NCBI GenBank assembly: GCA_943787595.1
Contig: CALSNA010000001.1
Span: 310,001 to 374,000 of the forward strand
Reading direction: 5' to 3'
Origin: an uncultured Pseudomonadales bacterium
Lineage (GTDB): Bacteria; Pseudomonadota; Gammaproteobacteria; Pseudomonadales; Balneatricaceae
Length of the DNA stretch: 64,000 nucleotides
The translations under genes were made by a program, and so were the position numbers. Shown in pieces: positions 8,014 to 17,069 of this stretch. Every line of letters starts with the position of its first letter. The stretch's first letter is position 1. Below the pieces are notes generated by a model that searched no databases, was not told the DNA's origin, and saw only the letters and a list, made by a program, of their open reading frames with translations.

Positions 8014-9849
8014 ATGTCAAAACATAATGAATTTGATGAAATTCCCAGTCTGATACCAGACTCAGATGAGATTAAGTCATCTAGATCCAGGCTTCCTTCT
8101 CAGGATAAGCACTCAGCTACGCGTCGATCTGTATCCGTTGAGCATAGGCAGTCGCCGGGTAACTTGCCTCCTCGTGCTGCAAACTATGGTTCTCAATCTA
8201 AACGGCAGGAATCTCAGGTAAACCGTAGTGGAGGACGATTACCCCTATTGCTGATATCAATACTAACGTTGACTATAAGTGCAGTTGGTTATTGGTATCA
8301 TAGCCAACTGGAAAAAATGGATATGCTGCTGGCTACAACTAAGGGAGAGCTTGATCATTCCCTTAGACGCATTGGTGAATTGGAAGCTTTAGTCGTAGAA
8401 ACAGATGCGAATGCCAACCAATCAGGTAGTGTGATGTCAGCTCGAGTTAAGATGTTAGATGAACGCAGAAAAGCGCGTGCCAAGTTGATCGACTCGGAGC
8501 TTAACAAGTTATGGGGAGTTGCCAATCAAACTAATAGACCTGCAATCACTGAAAACCAAAAAGCCATCGAAAATAACTCCGCTGCAATTAAAGAACATGG
8601 TCGTCAGGTTAATGATCAATCTCAATTGATTGATCAGCAAAATACTCTGATTGAGACCCAAAAAGGTAAAATTGAAGACTTCATCGAGGTTAATCAACAG
8701 GCTAGTGTGCTAATTAATCAGCAGCGAGAGGAATCGAAGCTGCAATTAGAGGCTTTACAGAAACAACAAAACCAAGTTAATGAACTTATTAACCAGATGG
8801 AAATACAGCAGTCGACTGTTAACAGCAATATATCTGAACAGTTGCAATTGTTTGGGCAACAAAATCGTAATCAACTTCAGAGTATCAATAATTTGCAAAG
8901 CGAGCTAAAAGCGACTATTGATGAAAGCACTGCATCACGAACTTCAACAGATTTGATGAATACCAAAATTAGCCAATTGCAGGCTGAGCTTAAGCAGTTA
9001 CAACCGTTACGCAATATAACTGACAAAAATGTCCAACAGTTGGTTCTACTACAACAAAAGCTATCTAATTTTAATAAGTTGATGGCTAGTCTTGATCCGA
9101 TGATAGCTAATCTTGATCAACAGATTGTTAATATTGATCAGAAGATGATCAGTGTTGATCAACAGGTTGTCAGTTTAGGCCAGCAAATGGTCAGTGTTGA
9201 TCAACAGGTCACTAGCTTTAGCCAACAGATGACCAGTTCTGACCAACAGATGGCTAGTTTAGGCAAACAGGTGACCAGTTCTGATCAACAAGTAACCAGT
9301 TTAGGTCAGCAGATGTCTAGTTTAGGGCAGCAGGTGTCCAGTTCTGATCAACAGGTGACTAGTTTAGGGCAGCAGATAGCTAGTTTAGGCCAACAGGTGA
9401 CCAGTTCTGATCAACAAGTAACCAGTTTAGGTCAGCAGATGTCTAGTTTAGGGCAGCAGGTGTCCAGTTCTGATCAACAGGTGACTAGTTTAGAGCAGCA
9501 GATAGCTAGTTTAGGCCAACAGGTGACCAGTTCTGATCAACAAGTAACCAGTTTAGGGCAGCAGGTGTCCAGTTCTGATCAACAGGTGACCAGTTTAGTG
9601 CAGCAGATGGCTGGTTTAGGCAAAAAAATGGCTAGTTTAGGCAAACAGATGACGCAAGCTACGACTGAAGCTAATGCTTTGAAGCGCCAGTTGAATGCTT
9701 TTTCAGTGCTTGAACAAACCACTGGACAACTGGATGAAAAGATTTATGGACTAGAGCAAGATATTATGGCAATCAATGGTTTCCGGAGCGACACCAATGC
9801 AACTATTGAGCAGTTCCGTGCGCAGATTACTGCGTTACAGTACCAGTAA
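8014..9849 (+). CDS. Membrane-anchored coiled-coil protein with heptad repeat array, function unknown
   Basis: I do not recognise a family. From the ATG at 8014 the protein is 611 aa; a TTG at 7999 would add five residues. The first 75 or so residues are polar, serine- and arginine-rich and probably cytoplasmic. One membrane helix follows (RLPLLLISILTLTISAVGYW). The remainder is a long, probably periplasmic coiled coil rich in Gln, Ser and Asn. Between about residues 359 and 547 lie 27 consecutive seven-residue units of the types SLGQQVS and SSDQQVT, with hydrophobics spaced 4-3 as in a coiled coil. The C-terminus returns to ordinary heptads (KIYGLEQDIMAINGF). No enzymatic motif is visible. 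A structural, envelope-spanning or surface-tether role is conceivable but unproven. Confidence 0.8.
   Translation: MSKHNEFDEIPSLIPDSDEIKSSRSRLPSQDKHSATRRSVSVEHRQSPGNLPPRAANYGSQSKRQESQVNRSGGRLPLLLISILTLTISAVGYWYHSQLEKMDMLLATTKGELDHSLRRIGELEALVVETDANANQSGSVMSARVKMLDERRKARAKLIDSELNKLWGVANQTNRPAITENQKAIENNSAAIKEHGRQVNDQSQLIDQQNTLIETQKGKIEDFIEVNQQASVLINQQREESKLQLEALQKQQNQVNELINQMEIQQSTVNSNISEQLQLFGQQNRNQLQSINNLQSELKATIDESTASRTSTDLMNTKISQLQAELKQLQPLRNITDKNVQQLVLLQQKLSNFNKLMASLDPMIANLDQQIVNIDQKMISVDQQVVSLGQQMVSVDQQVTSFSQQMTSSDQQMASLGKQVTSSDQQVTSLGQQMSSLGQQVSSSDQQVTSLGQQIASLGQQVTSSDQQVTSLGQQMSSLGQQVSSSDQQVTSLEQQIASLGQQVTSSDQQVTSLGQQVSSSDQQVTSLVQQMAGLGKKMASLGKQMTQATTEANALKRQLNAFSVLEQTTGQLDEKIYGLEQDIMAINGFRSDTNATIEQFRAQITALQYQ
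9088..9654 (+). repeat. 27 x 21-bp in-frame tandem repeat with a 126-bp super-repeat
   Basis: Each 21-bp unit encodes one heptad. Units alternate between SLGQQ(V/M/I) and SSDQQV types and are organised in a 126-bp (six-heptad) higher-order repeat: the GTGACCAGTTCTGATCAACA start recurs at 9271, 9397 and 9523, exactly 126 bp apart. Units near the ends are more diverged, those in the middle nearly identical, which implies recent duplication. Confidence 0.95.
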
Positions 9850-10166
9850 CTAGTGTATTTGGTTGGCTAAATTGGTCTATATAATTGGTAGAAATTGTCC
9901 AGCATTCTCCCTTTATAATTTACTTTCGTACGGCTGATGGCCGTGAGTTAAATGATATATCCTGATATGATGTTGTGATTCTGTTTTTAGCTATAAGTGA
10001 CTGCATATTGGGTTGGTAGGTTCAAGATTTACTGATGAGCACTGCAAATGCTGGTTGGTTATATTCTGTCCGGAACGGTTCTTGAACCGAATTGTGTTGA
10101 TAATTATCCGGTTTAATCTGCAAATGGTTTTGTAAAGTTAATGTACATGCTCATCTACTATTGCTG
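9850..10166. other. Gap with a short hairpin
   Basis: No coding remnant seen. CGGTTC/GAACCG arms with a 2-nt loop sit at 10076-10089; a strong inverted repeat begins at 10167. Confidence 0.4.
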
Positions 10167-10210
10167 ATATTGCGCAAACTCTAAATATTTATTTAGAGTT
10201 TGCGCAATAT
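10167..10210. terminator. Perfect 20-bp inverted repeat at the 3' end of ybbP
   Basis: Arms at 10167-10186 and 10191-10210 are perfectly complementary (left arm starts ATATTGCGCAAACTC) around a 4-nt loop. The repeat covers the last codons and the stop of the minus-strand permease gene. It can act as a bidirectional transcript end between two converging genes, although no T-tract follows on either strand. Confidence 0.65.
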
Positions 10211-12673
10211 TTGTAGTGGCGGTGTGACGATGACTTGTCGGTTGGACCACCAGCCAGTGAAACCAATCAGTCCCATACCAAACAGTGGCGCCATAACCCA
10301 CAAAGGCCAGTGAAGGCTAGTTGGAACATTAAACACTTGAGTCTGAAGCAACATAATCAATGCTTCGGCACCTAACCCAGCCAGTAGGCCGGCCATAGCG
10401 CCAAGGCTGGCATACTCAATAATAATCAGTTTGCGAATCATTTGGCGACTAGCTCCAATGGTACGCATAATTGCACTTTCGTGCAGTCTTTCGTCTAGCG
10501 TAGCTTGCACGCTGGCTACCAGTACTATTAAGCCTGCAGCCAATATCAATAATAGGATACTTTCAACAGCCAGAGTTAACTGCCCAATAATTTTTTGGAT
10601 TTGTTGAATCAATTGATCTACATCAATAACTGATACTGTAGGGTATTGTCGTAACAGTTGGGTGAGTAGCGGGCGTTTATCAATTGGAAGGTAGAAACTG
10701 GCCAAGTAGGTACTGCTGCCAGCAGATGTTATAGGCTTGGAAAATATATAATAGAAGTTAGGTTGCAGGCTACTCCAATCTACAGCTCTTAAATTAGTAA
10801 TGGTTGCGATATGTTCTAGCCCTCCTACATCAAAACGTAGTTGATCACCTACTTTTAGGTTAAAGCGCATTGCATAGCTGACTTCTAGTGAAACCTGCAA
10901 GTTTTTTGAGTTTGGTTGCCACCAATCACCTTCTACTAAGGTATTGTTGGCCGGTAGTAATTTGCTCCAGGTTAGGTTAAGTTCCCGATCTGCAGGTGGT
11001 CCACCGTGACGATTGGCCTGCTGATCAAGTTGTTGGGGGTCGGGATTGACAAGACGACCACGGCTGACGGGGTAATAGTTCAGGCCCGTGTCTTGAAAGT
11101 CATGTTGTGCCATAAACTTGTCAAGGGTTAGGCGCTGTTCATCAAAAATATTTAGCAGAAATATGTTAGGGGTATTTTCGGTCAGTTGCTTTTGCCAGTC
11201 AGAAAGTAAGAATGAGCGTACTGAAATCAAGCTGAACAATAACATCAAGGCAAGGCCAAAGATAGCAATCTGAATTTGATTTTGCCATCGATGCCGCTGT
11301 AGACTGGCCAGACCCAATTGCCACTGAGTGGGCAAATGTGAACGCAAGTGACTACTGGCGTATATGAGGCCCCATGCTAGTAACAATAGGAATAATATCA
11401 CGATTAGGCTGGCTGCTAATAGGCTCAGTGTGATGGTCACAGAGTTACTATGCCAGTAGACTAGGCCAATAATAGCTACCAGCCCCAGTACATTATGCCA
11501 CCAGGGTTGAGTGCTATTAGCTTGGTGAGCTTGGTGGCATACTTGTGAAGGAGCCACCTGAATCAAAGATAGCAGCGGTGGTGCTATGAATGCAAACAAG
11601 CATAATAGACCGGTCACAGTACCTAAGGCGAAAGGTCGCCATGGTATTTTAGCATCACTGACTTGAACATAATCGACCACTAGCCACAATAATCCTTCGT
11701 GCAATAACCAGCCTAGTGGCAGGGCAACTAGCATGGCCATAAAGGCTAGTAATAATAACTGTAAGCTATACATCAGATGTAGTTGTGCCGGTTTTAGACC
11801 TAAGCATTTTAGCAAGGCAACATGATTCAGTTGGCGCAGGGCATAACGGCGAGCAGCTAGGGCTAATGCAATGCCAGATAGCACTACAGCCAGTGAACCG
11901 GACAGTAGCAAAAACTGTTCTGCTTGTTCCAAAGAAGCTTGCAAATTTGTGTTGCCTTGGCGTGGTGTCAACCAGCGTTGACCTGCTTTTAACTGATCGG
12001 CCAATTGCTTTTGCAATTGCTCCAGTGATGCACTGTCACCGGCCAATAACCACCTATGGCGAATGCGGCTACCTGGCTGAATTAATCCAGTGGTGTCTAG
12101 GTCATCCATGTGCATTATGGCACGTGGTGCAAAACCGGCAAAACCTCTAACTTGGTCAGGTTCAGAAATCAGTACTTGACTGACACGCAACGGGGTCTTG
12201 CCAACATCAACTAGATCGCCAAGTTTTACTGCTAGGCTGGCCATCAATCTAGAATCGAGCCATATTGTTCCCAAGGTTGGGCCTCTGGCTGTTTCTTGAC
12301 CAGAACTAAATGGTACCTGACTGACCATTAACTGGCCTTTGAGCGGATAAGTTTTTGTTACTGCTTTGATGCTTGCTAGCTGCATTTCCTGTGGGCTAAA
12401 AAGCATTGCTTGAAAGCCACTGGTGTGGGCTTGCTTTAATCCCAGTGTCTGAGCCTGCTGTTTCCATTTCTCACTGATAGCATAGTTGCTATTGAGGCGC
12501 AGATCAGCAGCCAGTAGATTAGCACTTTCTACGGTCATAGACTGTTCAATGCGGTTAGTAAACAGGCTGATGCTAGTCAAACTGCTGATGGCTAATATCA
12601 GTGCCATCCATAGCAGGCGCAACTCGCCACCCCGCCAATCACGCCAAATCAGCCGCAGAGCTAGCTTAAACAT
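10193..12673 (-). CDS. ybbP: ABC transporter permease, YbbP/FtsX-MacB family
   Basis: 826-aa inner-membrane protein with the doubled FtsX-type permease layout. There is an N-terminal helix (LWMALILAISSLTSISLF), a periplasmic domain of roughly 200 residues, a first bundle of helices around residues 250-480, a second periplasmic domain and a C-terminal three-helix FtsX domain beginning near ESILLLILAAGLIVLVASVQ. The start is the ATG at 12673, which overlaps the stop of the ATPase gene by 8 bp; an upstream codon at 12709 lies inside that gene. It forms the YbbAP-type transporter with the next gene; members are linked to lipid or lipoprotein handling but the substrate is unproven. Length is normal for YbbP (about 800-830). 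Confidence 0.9.
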   Translation of the reverse strand: MFKLALRLIWRDWRGGELRLLWMALILAISSLTSISLFTNRIEQSMTVESANLLAADLRLNSNYAISEKWKQQAQTLGLKQAHTSGFQAMLFSPQEMQLASIKAVTKTYPLKGQLMVSQVPFSSGQETARGPTLGTIWLDSRLMASLAVKLGDLVDVGKTPLRVSQVLISEPDQVRGFAGFAPRAIMHMDDLDTTGLIQPGSRIRHRWLLAGDSASLEQLQKQLADQLKAGQRWLTPRQGNTNLQASLEQAEQFLLLSGSLAVVLSGIALALAARRYALRQLNHVALLKCLGLKPAQLHLMYSLQLLLLAFMAMLVALPLGWLLHEGLLWLVVDYVQVSDAKIPWRPFALGTVTGLLCLFAFIAPPLLSLIQVAPSQVCHQAHQANSTQPWWHNVLGLVAIIGLVYWHSNSVTITLSLLAASLIVILFLLLLAWGLIYASSHLRSHLPTQWQLGLASLQRHRWQNQIQIAIFGLALMLLFSLISVRSFLLSDWQKQLTENTPNIFLLNIFDEQRLTLDKFMAQHDFQDTGLNYYPVSRGRLVNPDPQQLDQQANRHGGPPADRELNLTWSKLLPANNTLVEGDWWQPNSKNLQVSLEVSYAMRFNLKVGDQLRFDVGGLEHIATITNLRAVDWSSLQPNFYYIFSKPITSAGSSTYLASFYLPIDKRPLLTQLLRQYPTVSVIDVDQLIQQIQKIIGQLTLAVESILLLILAAGLIVLVASVQATLDERLHESAIMRTIGASRQMIRKLIIIEYASLGAMAGLLAGLGAEALIMLLQTQVFNVPTSLHWPLWVMAPLFGMGLIGFTGWWSNRQVIVTPPLQILRKL

Positions 12674-13367
12674 ATTGAGAGCCTCTGGTATCAGCTTGCA
12701 GATAACCACTATCCAGGATCAAGCAGCGTTCGCAGCGCCGCGCCAGTGCTCGATCATGAGTAACTAGAATTAGGGTAGTTTGGTGGGCTTGGTTCAGTTC
12801 AAATAGTAACTCACTGATTATATCGCCAGTTTGTGAATCTAGGTTGCCAGTGGGTTCATCAGCAAATAGAATAGGCGCCTGAGTGGCAAAAGCTCGAGCA
12901 ATGGCTACTCGTTGTTGTTCGCCACCAGAAAGCTGTACTGGATAATGGCTGCCACGCAACTCCAGACCAACTCGCTTTAAATAGTTATTGGCTTGGGTGG
13001 CAGCATTGCGTTCACCTTTAATTTCTAGTGGCAACATCACATTTTCGAGTGCTGTCAAACTAGGAAGCAGTTGAAAGTTTTGAAAAATAAACGCTACCTG
13101 ATGTTTACGAATTTCTGCTCTGGCTTCTTCATCTAGGCCAACAATCTGTTGGCCAGCCAGAAAAATTTCACCTTCACTGGGGGTGTCAAGACCTGCTAAC
13201 ATGGCTAGCAGGGTTGATTTGCCTGATCCAGAGGCGCCAATAATCGCTACCGATTCAGCATGCTTGATGTTAAGTTCAATTTGATTGAGAATTGTCAGTT
13301 CTCCACTAGGGCCAGTAATGGTTTGGCTCAAATGCCGGGCAGCAATATAAGTATGGAATTTGGACAT
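12666..13367 (-). CDS. ybbA: ABC transporter ATP-binding protein YbbA
   Basis: 233-aa LolD/MacB-type ATPase energising the YbbP permease. Walker A GASGSGKST, the Q-loop FQNFQLLPSLT, signature LSGGEQQRVAIARA, Walker B ILFADEPTGNLD and the switch His in VTHD are all intact, so it should be active. The start is the ATG at 13367 before SKFHTYIAARHLS. It is divergently transcribed from tesA with only 52 bp between the two starts, the same arrangement as in Escherichia coli and pseudomonads. Confidence 0.93.
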   Translation of the reverse strand: MSKFHTYIAARHLSQTITGPSGELTILNQIELNIKHAESVAIIGASGSGKSTLLAMLAGLDTPSEGEIFLAGQQIVGLDEEARAEIRKHQVAFIFQNFQLLPSLTALENVMLPLEIKGERNAATQANNYLKRVGLELRGSHYPVQLSGGEQQRVAIARAFATQAPILFADEPTGNLDSQTGDIISELLFELNQAHQTTLILVTHDRALARRCERCLILDSGYLQADTRGSQYV

Positions 13368-13419
13368 GGTATACAATAACTCGTGGTTGACAGGTGATTC
13401 CAAGAATTTAGTGGGAATT

Positions 13420-14067
13420 ATGCTTAACTTAATAACCAGGCCTCACTACTTCTGGGTTTTGGTTTTTGCATTTTTTACCTCTATTATAGATGAAGCGAGA
13501 GCCAATACACTGTTGGTGTTTGGTGATAGTATCAGTGCTGGTTATGGCATTAATTCTAGTCAGACTTGGCCTGCTTTGCTACAACAAAAACTGTACCAGT
13601 TTGGAGATTGGCAGGTAGTCAATGCCAGTGTCAGTGGTGAAACCACCCAGGGTGGTAAGCGGCGATTACCAGAATTGCTACAGCAGTTGAAGCCAGCCTG
13701 GGTGTTACTAGAGCTGGGCGGTAATGATGGTCTGCGGGGCTATCCACTCGCTCGCATTACCAATAATTTAGCTGCTATGATCAAACAGAGTCAGAGTGTC
13801 GGTGCTGAGGTCATGTTACTTGGTATGCGCGTACCACCCAACTATGGACCGCGCTATACGGAACCCTTCTTTCAACAATACCAGATTCTGGCAAAAATCC
13901 ATGACACTGCATTGGTGCCATTCTTATTAGACAACATTGCTACTGACCCAGATCTGATGCAGGCTGACGGCATTCACCCACGTGCTGAGGCTCAATCATT
14001 GATTACGGATAAGGTGTGGCAAGTACTGGAGCCTCTGTTGACTTCAAATACACAATTATTACCCTGA
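13420..14067 (+). CDS. tesA: Periplasmic SGNH esterase/lysophospholipase TesA
   Basis: Arylesterase/acyl-CoA thioesterase I/lysophospholipase L1 of the SGNH (GDSL) hydrolase family. From the ATG at 13420 (GGGA just upstream) it begins with a signal peptide MLNLITRPHYFWVLVFAFF ending near DEARA, so the mature enzyme starts about NTLLVFGDS. Block I GDSISAGYG has the nucleophile Ser, GGNDG is block III with the oxyanion Asn, and DGIHP is block V with the catalytic Asp and His. It is the divergent neighbour of ybbAP, a conserved pairing consistent with lipid turnover in the envelope. 215 aa, normal length. Confidence 0.93.
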   Translation: MLNLITRPHYFWVLVFAFFTSIIDEARANTLLVFGDSISAGYGINSSQTWPALLQQKLYQFGDWQVVNASVSGETTQGGKRRLPELLQQLKPAWVLLELGGNDGLRGYPLARITNNLAAMIKQSQSVGAEVMLLGMRVPPNYGPRYTEPFFQQYQILAKIHDTALVPFLLDNIATDPDLMQADGIHPRAEAQSLITDKVWQVLEPLLTSNTQLLP

Positions 14068-14079
14068 GTGTGCTCAGGG
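14062..14079 (+). terminator. 7-bp stem-loop at the tesA stop
   Basis: CCCTGAG, a TGTG loop and CTCAGGG form a perfect GC-containing stem that includes the tesA stop codon. It is not followed by a T-run, so intrinsic termination is doubtful. Confidence 0.45.
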
Positions 14080-14109
14080 GGATTTGAACCATAACAACTG
14101 CTGTATCTT

Positions 14110-14961
14110 TTAAACGGCCATGGACAGTTTGATTTTTTGCATGGCATTTCTTTCTAACTGGCGAATGCGCTCGGCAGATACCTGATACTGGCTGGCTAAT
14201 TGATGTAGTGTTAATTTTGGTTCATTGAGCCACCGCTGTTGTAGAATGTCACGACTACGTGCGTCCAACTGTCCCATGGCTTGTCTTAGACGTTGCCTGG
14301 AATCCATCTGCCAGTCCCTTGTTTCTAACAGTTTGGCTGGATCAGAGGTATTATCTTCCAGATAGTATGCGGGAGTCTGATAACTGCTGTCGTCATCTCC
14401 TTCGGGAGTGTCAAACGGAATATCCTGAGCACTCAGTCGGCCTTCCATCTGTTGTACAACTTTGGTATCAACACCTAGATCTTTGGCTATTGCATTCGTT
14501 TCATCATGAGTCAACCATGCTAACTTCTTTTTTGCACTCCGTAAGTTAAAAAATAACTTACGTTGGGATTTGGTAGTAGCTACTTTAACAATTCGCCAAT
14601 TACGCAGAATATATTCATGTATTTCAGCTTTAATCCAGTGCACCGCAAATGATACCAACCTAACACCCAGCTCTGGATTAAAGCGTTTGACTGCCTTCAT
14701 AAGTCCTACGTTACCTTCTTGGATCAGATCACATTGAGCTAATCCATAGCCAGAGTAGCTTTTGGCTATATGTGCGACAAAACGCAGATGTGACATAACC
14801 AACTGGCGCGCTGCCTCAAGGTCATTCAAATAGTATAGGCGTTCTGCTAGGCTGCGTTCTTCTTCTACGCTGAGTATTGCAATGGCACTAATTGTTTGCA
14901 GATAAGCCTCGTGATTTTGGCCGGGAACCATTACATCAATGGGTTGTAGCGCTTTTCCCAT
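14110..14961 (-). CDS. rpoH: RNA polymerase heat-shock sigma factor sigma-32
   Basis: 283-aa sigma-70 family factor directing transcription of chaperone and protease genes after heat stress. Region 2 (DLIQEGNVGLMKAVKRFNPE, then VSFAVHWIKAEIHEYILRNW) and the RpoH box (QRKLFFNLRSAKKKL) identify it specifically as RpoH. Region 4.2 with the helix-turn-helix TLHQLASQYQVSAERIRQLE is complete. In relatives rpoH follows ftsE-ftsX; here the 1.2 kb upstream is empty, so that linkage has been lost. A thermosensor in the leader is common in the family, but I cannot demonstrate one. Confidence 0.95.
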   Translation of the reverse strand: MGKALQPIDVMVPGQNHEAYLQTISAIAILSVEEERSLAERLYYLNDLEAARQLVMSHLRFVAHIAKSYSGYGLAQCDLIQEGNVGLMKAVKRFNPELGVRLVSFAVHWIKAEIHEYILRNWRIVKVATTKSQRKLFFNLRSAKKKLAWLTHDETNAIAKDLGVDTKVVQQMEGRLSAQDIPFDTPEGDDDSSYQTPAYYLEDNTSDPAKLLETRDWQMDSRQRLRQAMGQLDARSRDILQQRWLNEPKLTLHQLASQYQVSAERIRQLERNAMQKIKLSMAV

Positions 14962-16191
14962 AATTTTTCTCTATTCTCTCATCTTGTTTTTGATATTGTA
15001 TCATAAATAGCGATGTTCAATTGTTTTGAACAGTTTATGTATAAACTTTCTTAAGTCCAAGGAACCTGGTCCTGTCACTTTTTGGCCATGTTAGTGCTAA
15101 TTAAATCAATGATCAATGTTCGTTGGAAAAAACCATGTAAAAAGATATAAAAATCAGTTTTAGAAGTTAATAAATGATAATTCTATACTAATTATATTCA
15201 TATGGTCACTTAAACTGTCTAATACTTGCAAATACAGATAGTGTCCTTTACCCACAATTTTTCTAGCCGCCGGTGCGATTCACAAAATAGCTCGTTTTAA
15301 ATTTTATGTGTGCCTCGTCATCATTTTTTTCATCACGCCATATTGAATTATAAAACACACTGAATCTAGTGTAATACATTGTTTCAGTTGGCTTCCTTAG
15401 TTAGGTATTCGATCATATTTGTGCTGGTCAAAAAACGCTTTACATATACATGATTGCTTTGTATCGCTACTGACTGATATTGGACTGGAGTGTGTTGGTT
15501 CTGAATATACTTCACCACCCATAATATGCATATTGATAACCTCGATCAGAATGGATTAAAATTCCAGTGTGATACCCATACCCTCACCACGAAAAACAAG
15601 AATAGCTCAATTTTTCTTGAGCCCGGAGGCCTGTGATGTCAGTTACTGTTGGTGACATTGGGTTAGAAATCTAAAATATGCGTGTCAAATAATGCCTTGC
15701 CATCATTCAGAGCCCTCTAGTTGAAATAATTTAATTTAGATTTTAAATAATCTAATTTGTTTCATGGAGGCTGTATAGGCATAGGTTGAGGTATGCTTCT
15801 ATTTTTCTAGCTACAGTAGCTTTTAGCTGCGTTACTAGTGTTTTAATTAATACTTTCACTAATGCACTATAATGCCTAGTAACTATGGTGGGGTTTTCAG
15901 TTTTGATATTGACTATGTCCAATCAGCGAAGCGATACGGTAAGCCCGACCGTAAACATATCAGCACCTGATTACGTTGAACGATAAAACTTAAATATGAG
16001 AACCTGTATGAGCTAATTTACATGTTCTAATGATAGCTTTTGTGGACGGCTGTAAAATCACATGCATACATTACTTTTGTGCTTTGTATACCGTAACTGT
16101 TTCATGAAATACCTGTAACTGGTTATAATTGCACCAATTAGCATAGATGGCCATTTTAATTTCCAACTTTATCTTAAGCTAAAGGAATATT
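14962..16191. other. 1.2-kb gene-free region between rpoH and ubiX
   Basis: No ORF with recognisable family resemblance on either strand. Two weak hairpins are visible: GCTCAA/TTGAGC at 15605-15622 and TTAGATT/AATCTAA at 15736-15755. In relatives ftsX would lie upstream of rpoH and mpl upstream of ubiX; I could not read remnants of either. The ubiX promoter and the rpoH leader must lie at its two ends. Confidence 0.5.
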
Positions 16192-16839
16192 ATGATGATC
16201 GCTGGCAATTCAGTTCCTCAATCCGTTACTCTGGCAATTACGGGTGCATCAGGTGTGCAATACGGCCTGCGTTTGCTTGAATGTTTGGTCGCCGCTGAAG
16301 GATCGGTAGCTTTAATGGTATCCAATGCAGCCCAAGTAGTATTCGCTAGTGAGACTAAACTACAAGTGCCTGGACAGCCTAAGGCGATGGCTGCCTTTTT
16401 CACTGAACTTTATTGCGCTGCTCCAGGACAGATTCAGGTCTACGGCAAGCAACAATGGTTAGCGCCGGTTGCGTCTGGTTCTGGACGACCACGTTCCATG
16501 GTGGTGTGTCCCTGCAGTACAGGTAGCCTGTCAGCTATCTCGATTGGCGCTAGTAACAATTTAATTGAACGCGCAGCTGATGTGGCTTTGAAAGAGCGCT
16601 GGCCTTTAATTTTGGTGCCACGGGAGGCTCCTTACACCGAGGTCCACCTGAAATGCATGTTAGACTTGACCCGCATGGGAGCAGTGATCATTCCAGCTAG
16701 TCCTGGTTTTTATCATCAGCCAAAGACGGTGGCAGATTTAGTTGATTTTGTAGTAGCACGTATCCTCAAGCAACTCGGTTTTCCACAAACTTTGTTACCA
16801 TATTGGGGTGAAGCTGGTTTGAGCCCTCAGGAGAGTTAA
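16192..16839 (+). CDS. ubiX: Flavin prenyltransferase UbiX
   Basis: 215-aa flavoprotein that joins dimethylallyl phosphate to FMN, making the prenylated-FMN cofactor used by the UbiD decarboxylase in ubiquinone synthesis. The N-terminal LAITGASGVQYGLRLLE (FMN-binding), VVCPCSTGSLSAISIGASNN, LILVPREAPYTEVHL and VIIPASPGFYHQP are the standard UbiX blocks. AAGGA lies about 5 nt before the ATG. Its partner ubiD is at 44.8-46.3 kb in this window, so both halves of the decarboxylation step are retained. Confidence 0.95.
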   Translation: MMIAGNSVPQSVTLAITGASGVQYGLRLLECLVAAEGSVALMVSNAAQVVFASETKLQVPGQPKAMAAFFTELYCAAPGQIQVYGKQQWLAPVASGSGRPRSMVVCPCSTGSLSAISIGASNNLIERAADVALKERWPLILVPREAPYTEVHLKCMLDLTRMGAVIIPASPGFYHQPKTVADLVDFVVARILKQLGFPQTLLPYWGEAGLSPQES

Positions 16840-17069
16840 AATGTATCTGGGCTGGGTGTTGCATTAACTGGACTTGAATCAGGAATATCAATTCGTTTGT
16901 GTAACTCACTTGTCTTTGATGGCTTTTATTTTTTGCTGCAATCTGATGCGCTAAATTCACGTTGTGATACCTGGCTGGACTTTATCAATTTAACTGCCGT
17001 AATACTGGGCTGATTCAGGCTAAACCGCTATAATTGCATACTACTCTTAATAGGCGAGCTAGACACAGA

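Noticed and set aside
9088-9654. CRISPR array
   Set aside because: The repeats are contiguous 21-bp coding units without unique spacers; they encode protein heptads.
11785-12150. 121-codon frame opposite ybbP
   Set aside because: Antisense shadow of the permease gene with no independent evidence.
14962-16191. ftsX or mpl remnant in the rpoH-ubiX gap
   Set aside because: Expected from synteny, but no stretch of readable similarity was found on either strand.
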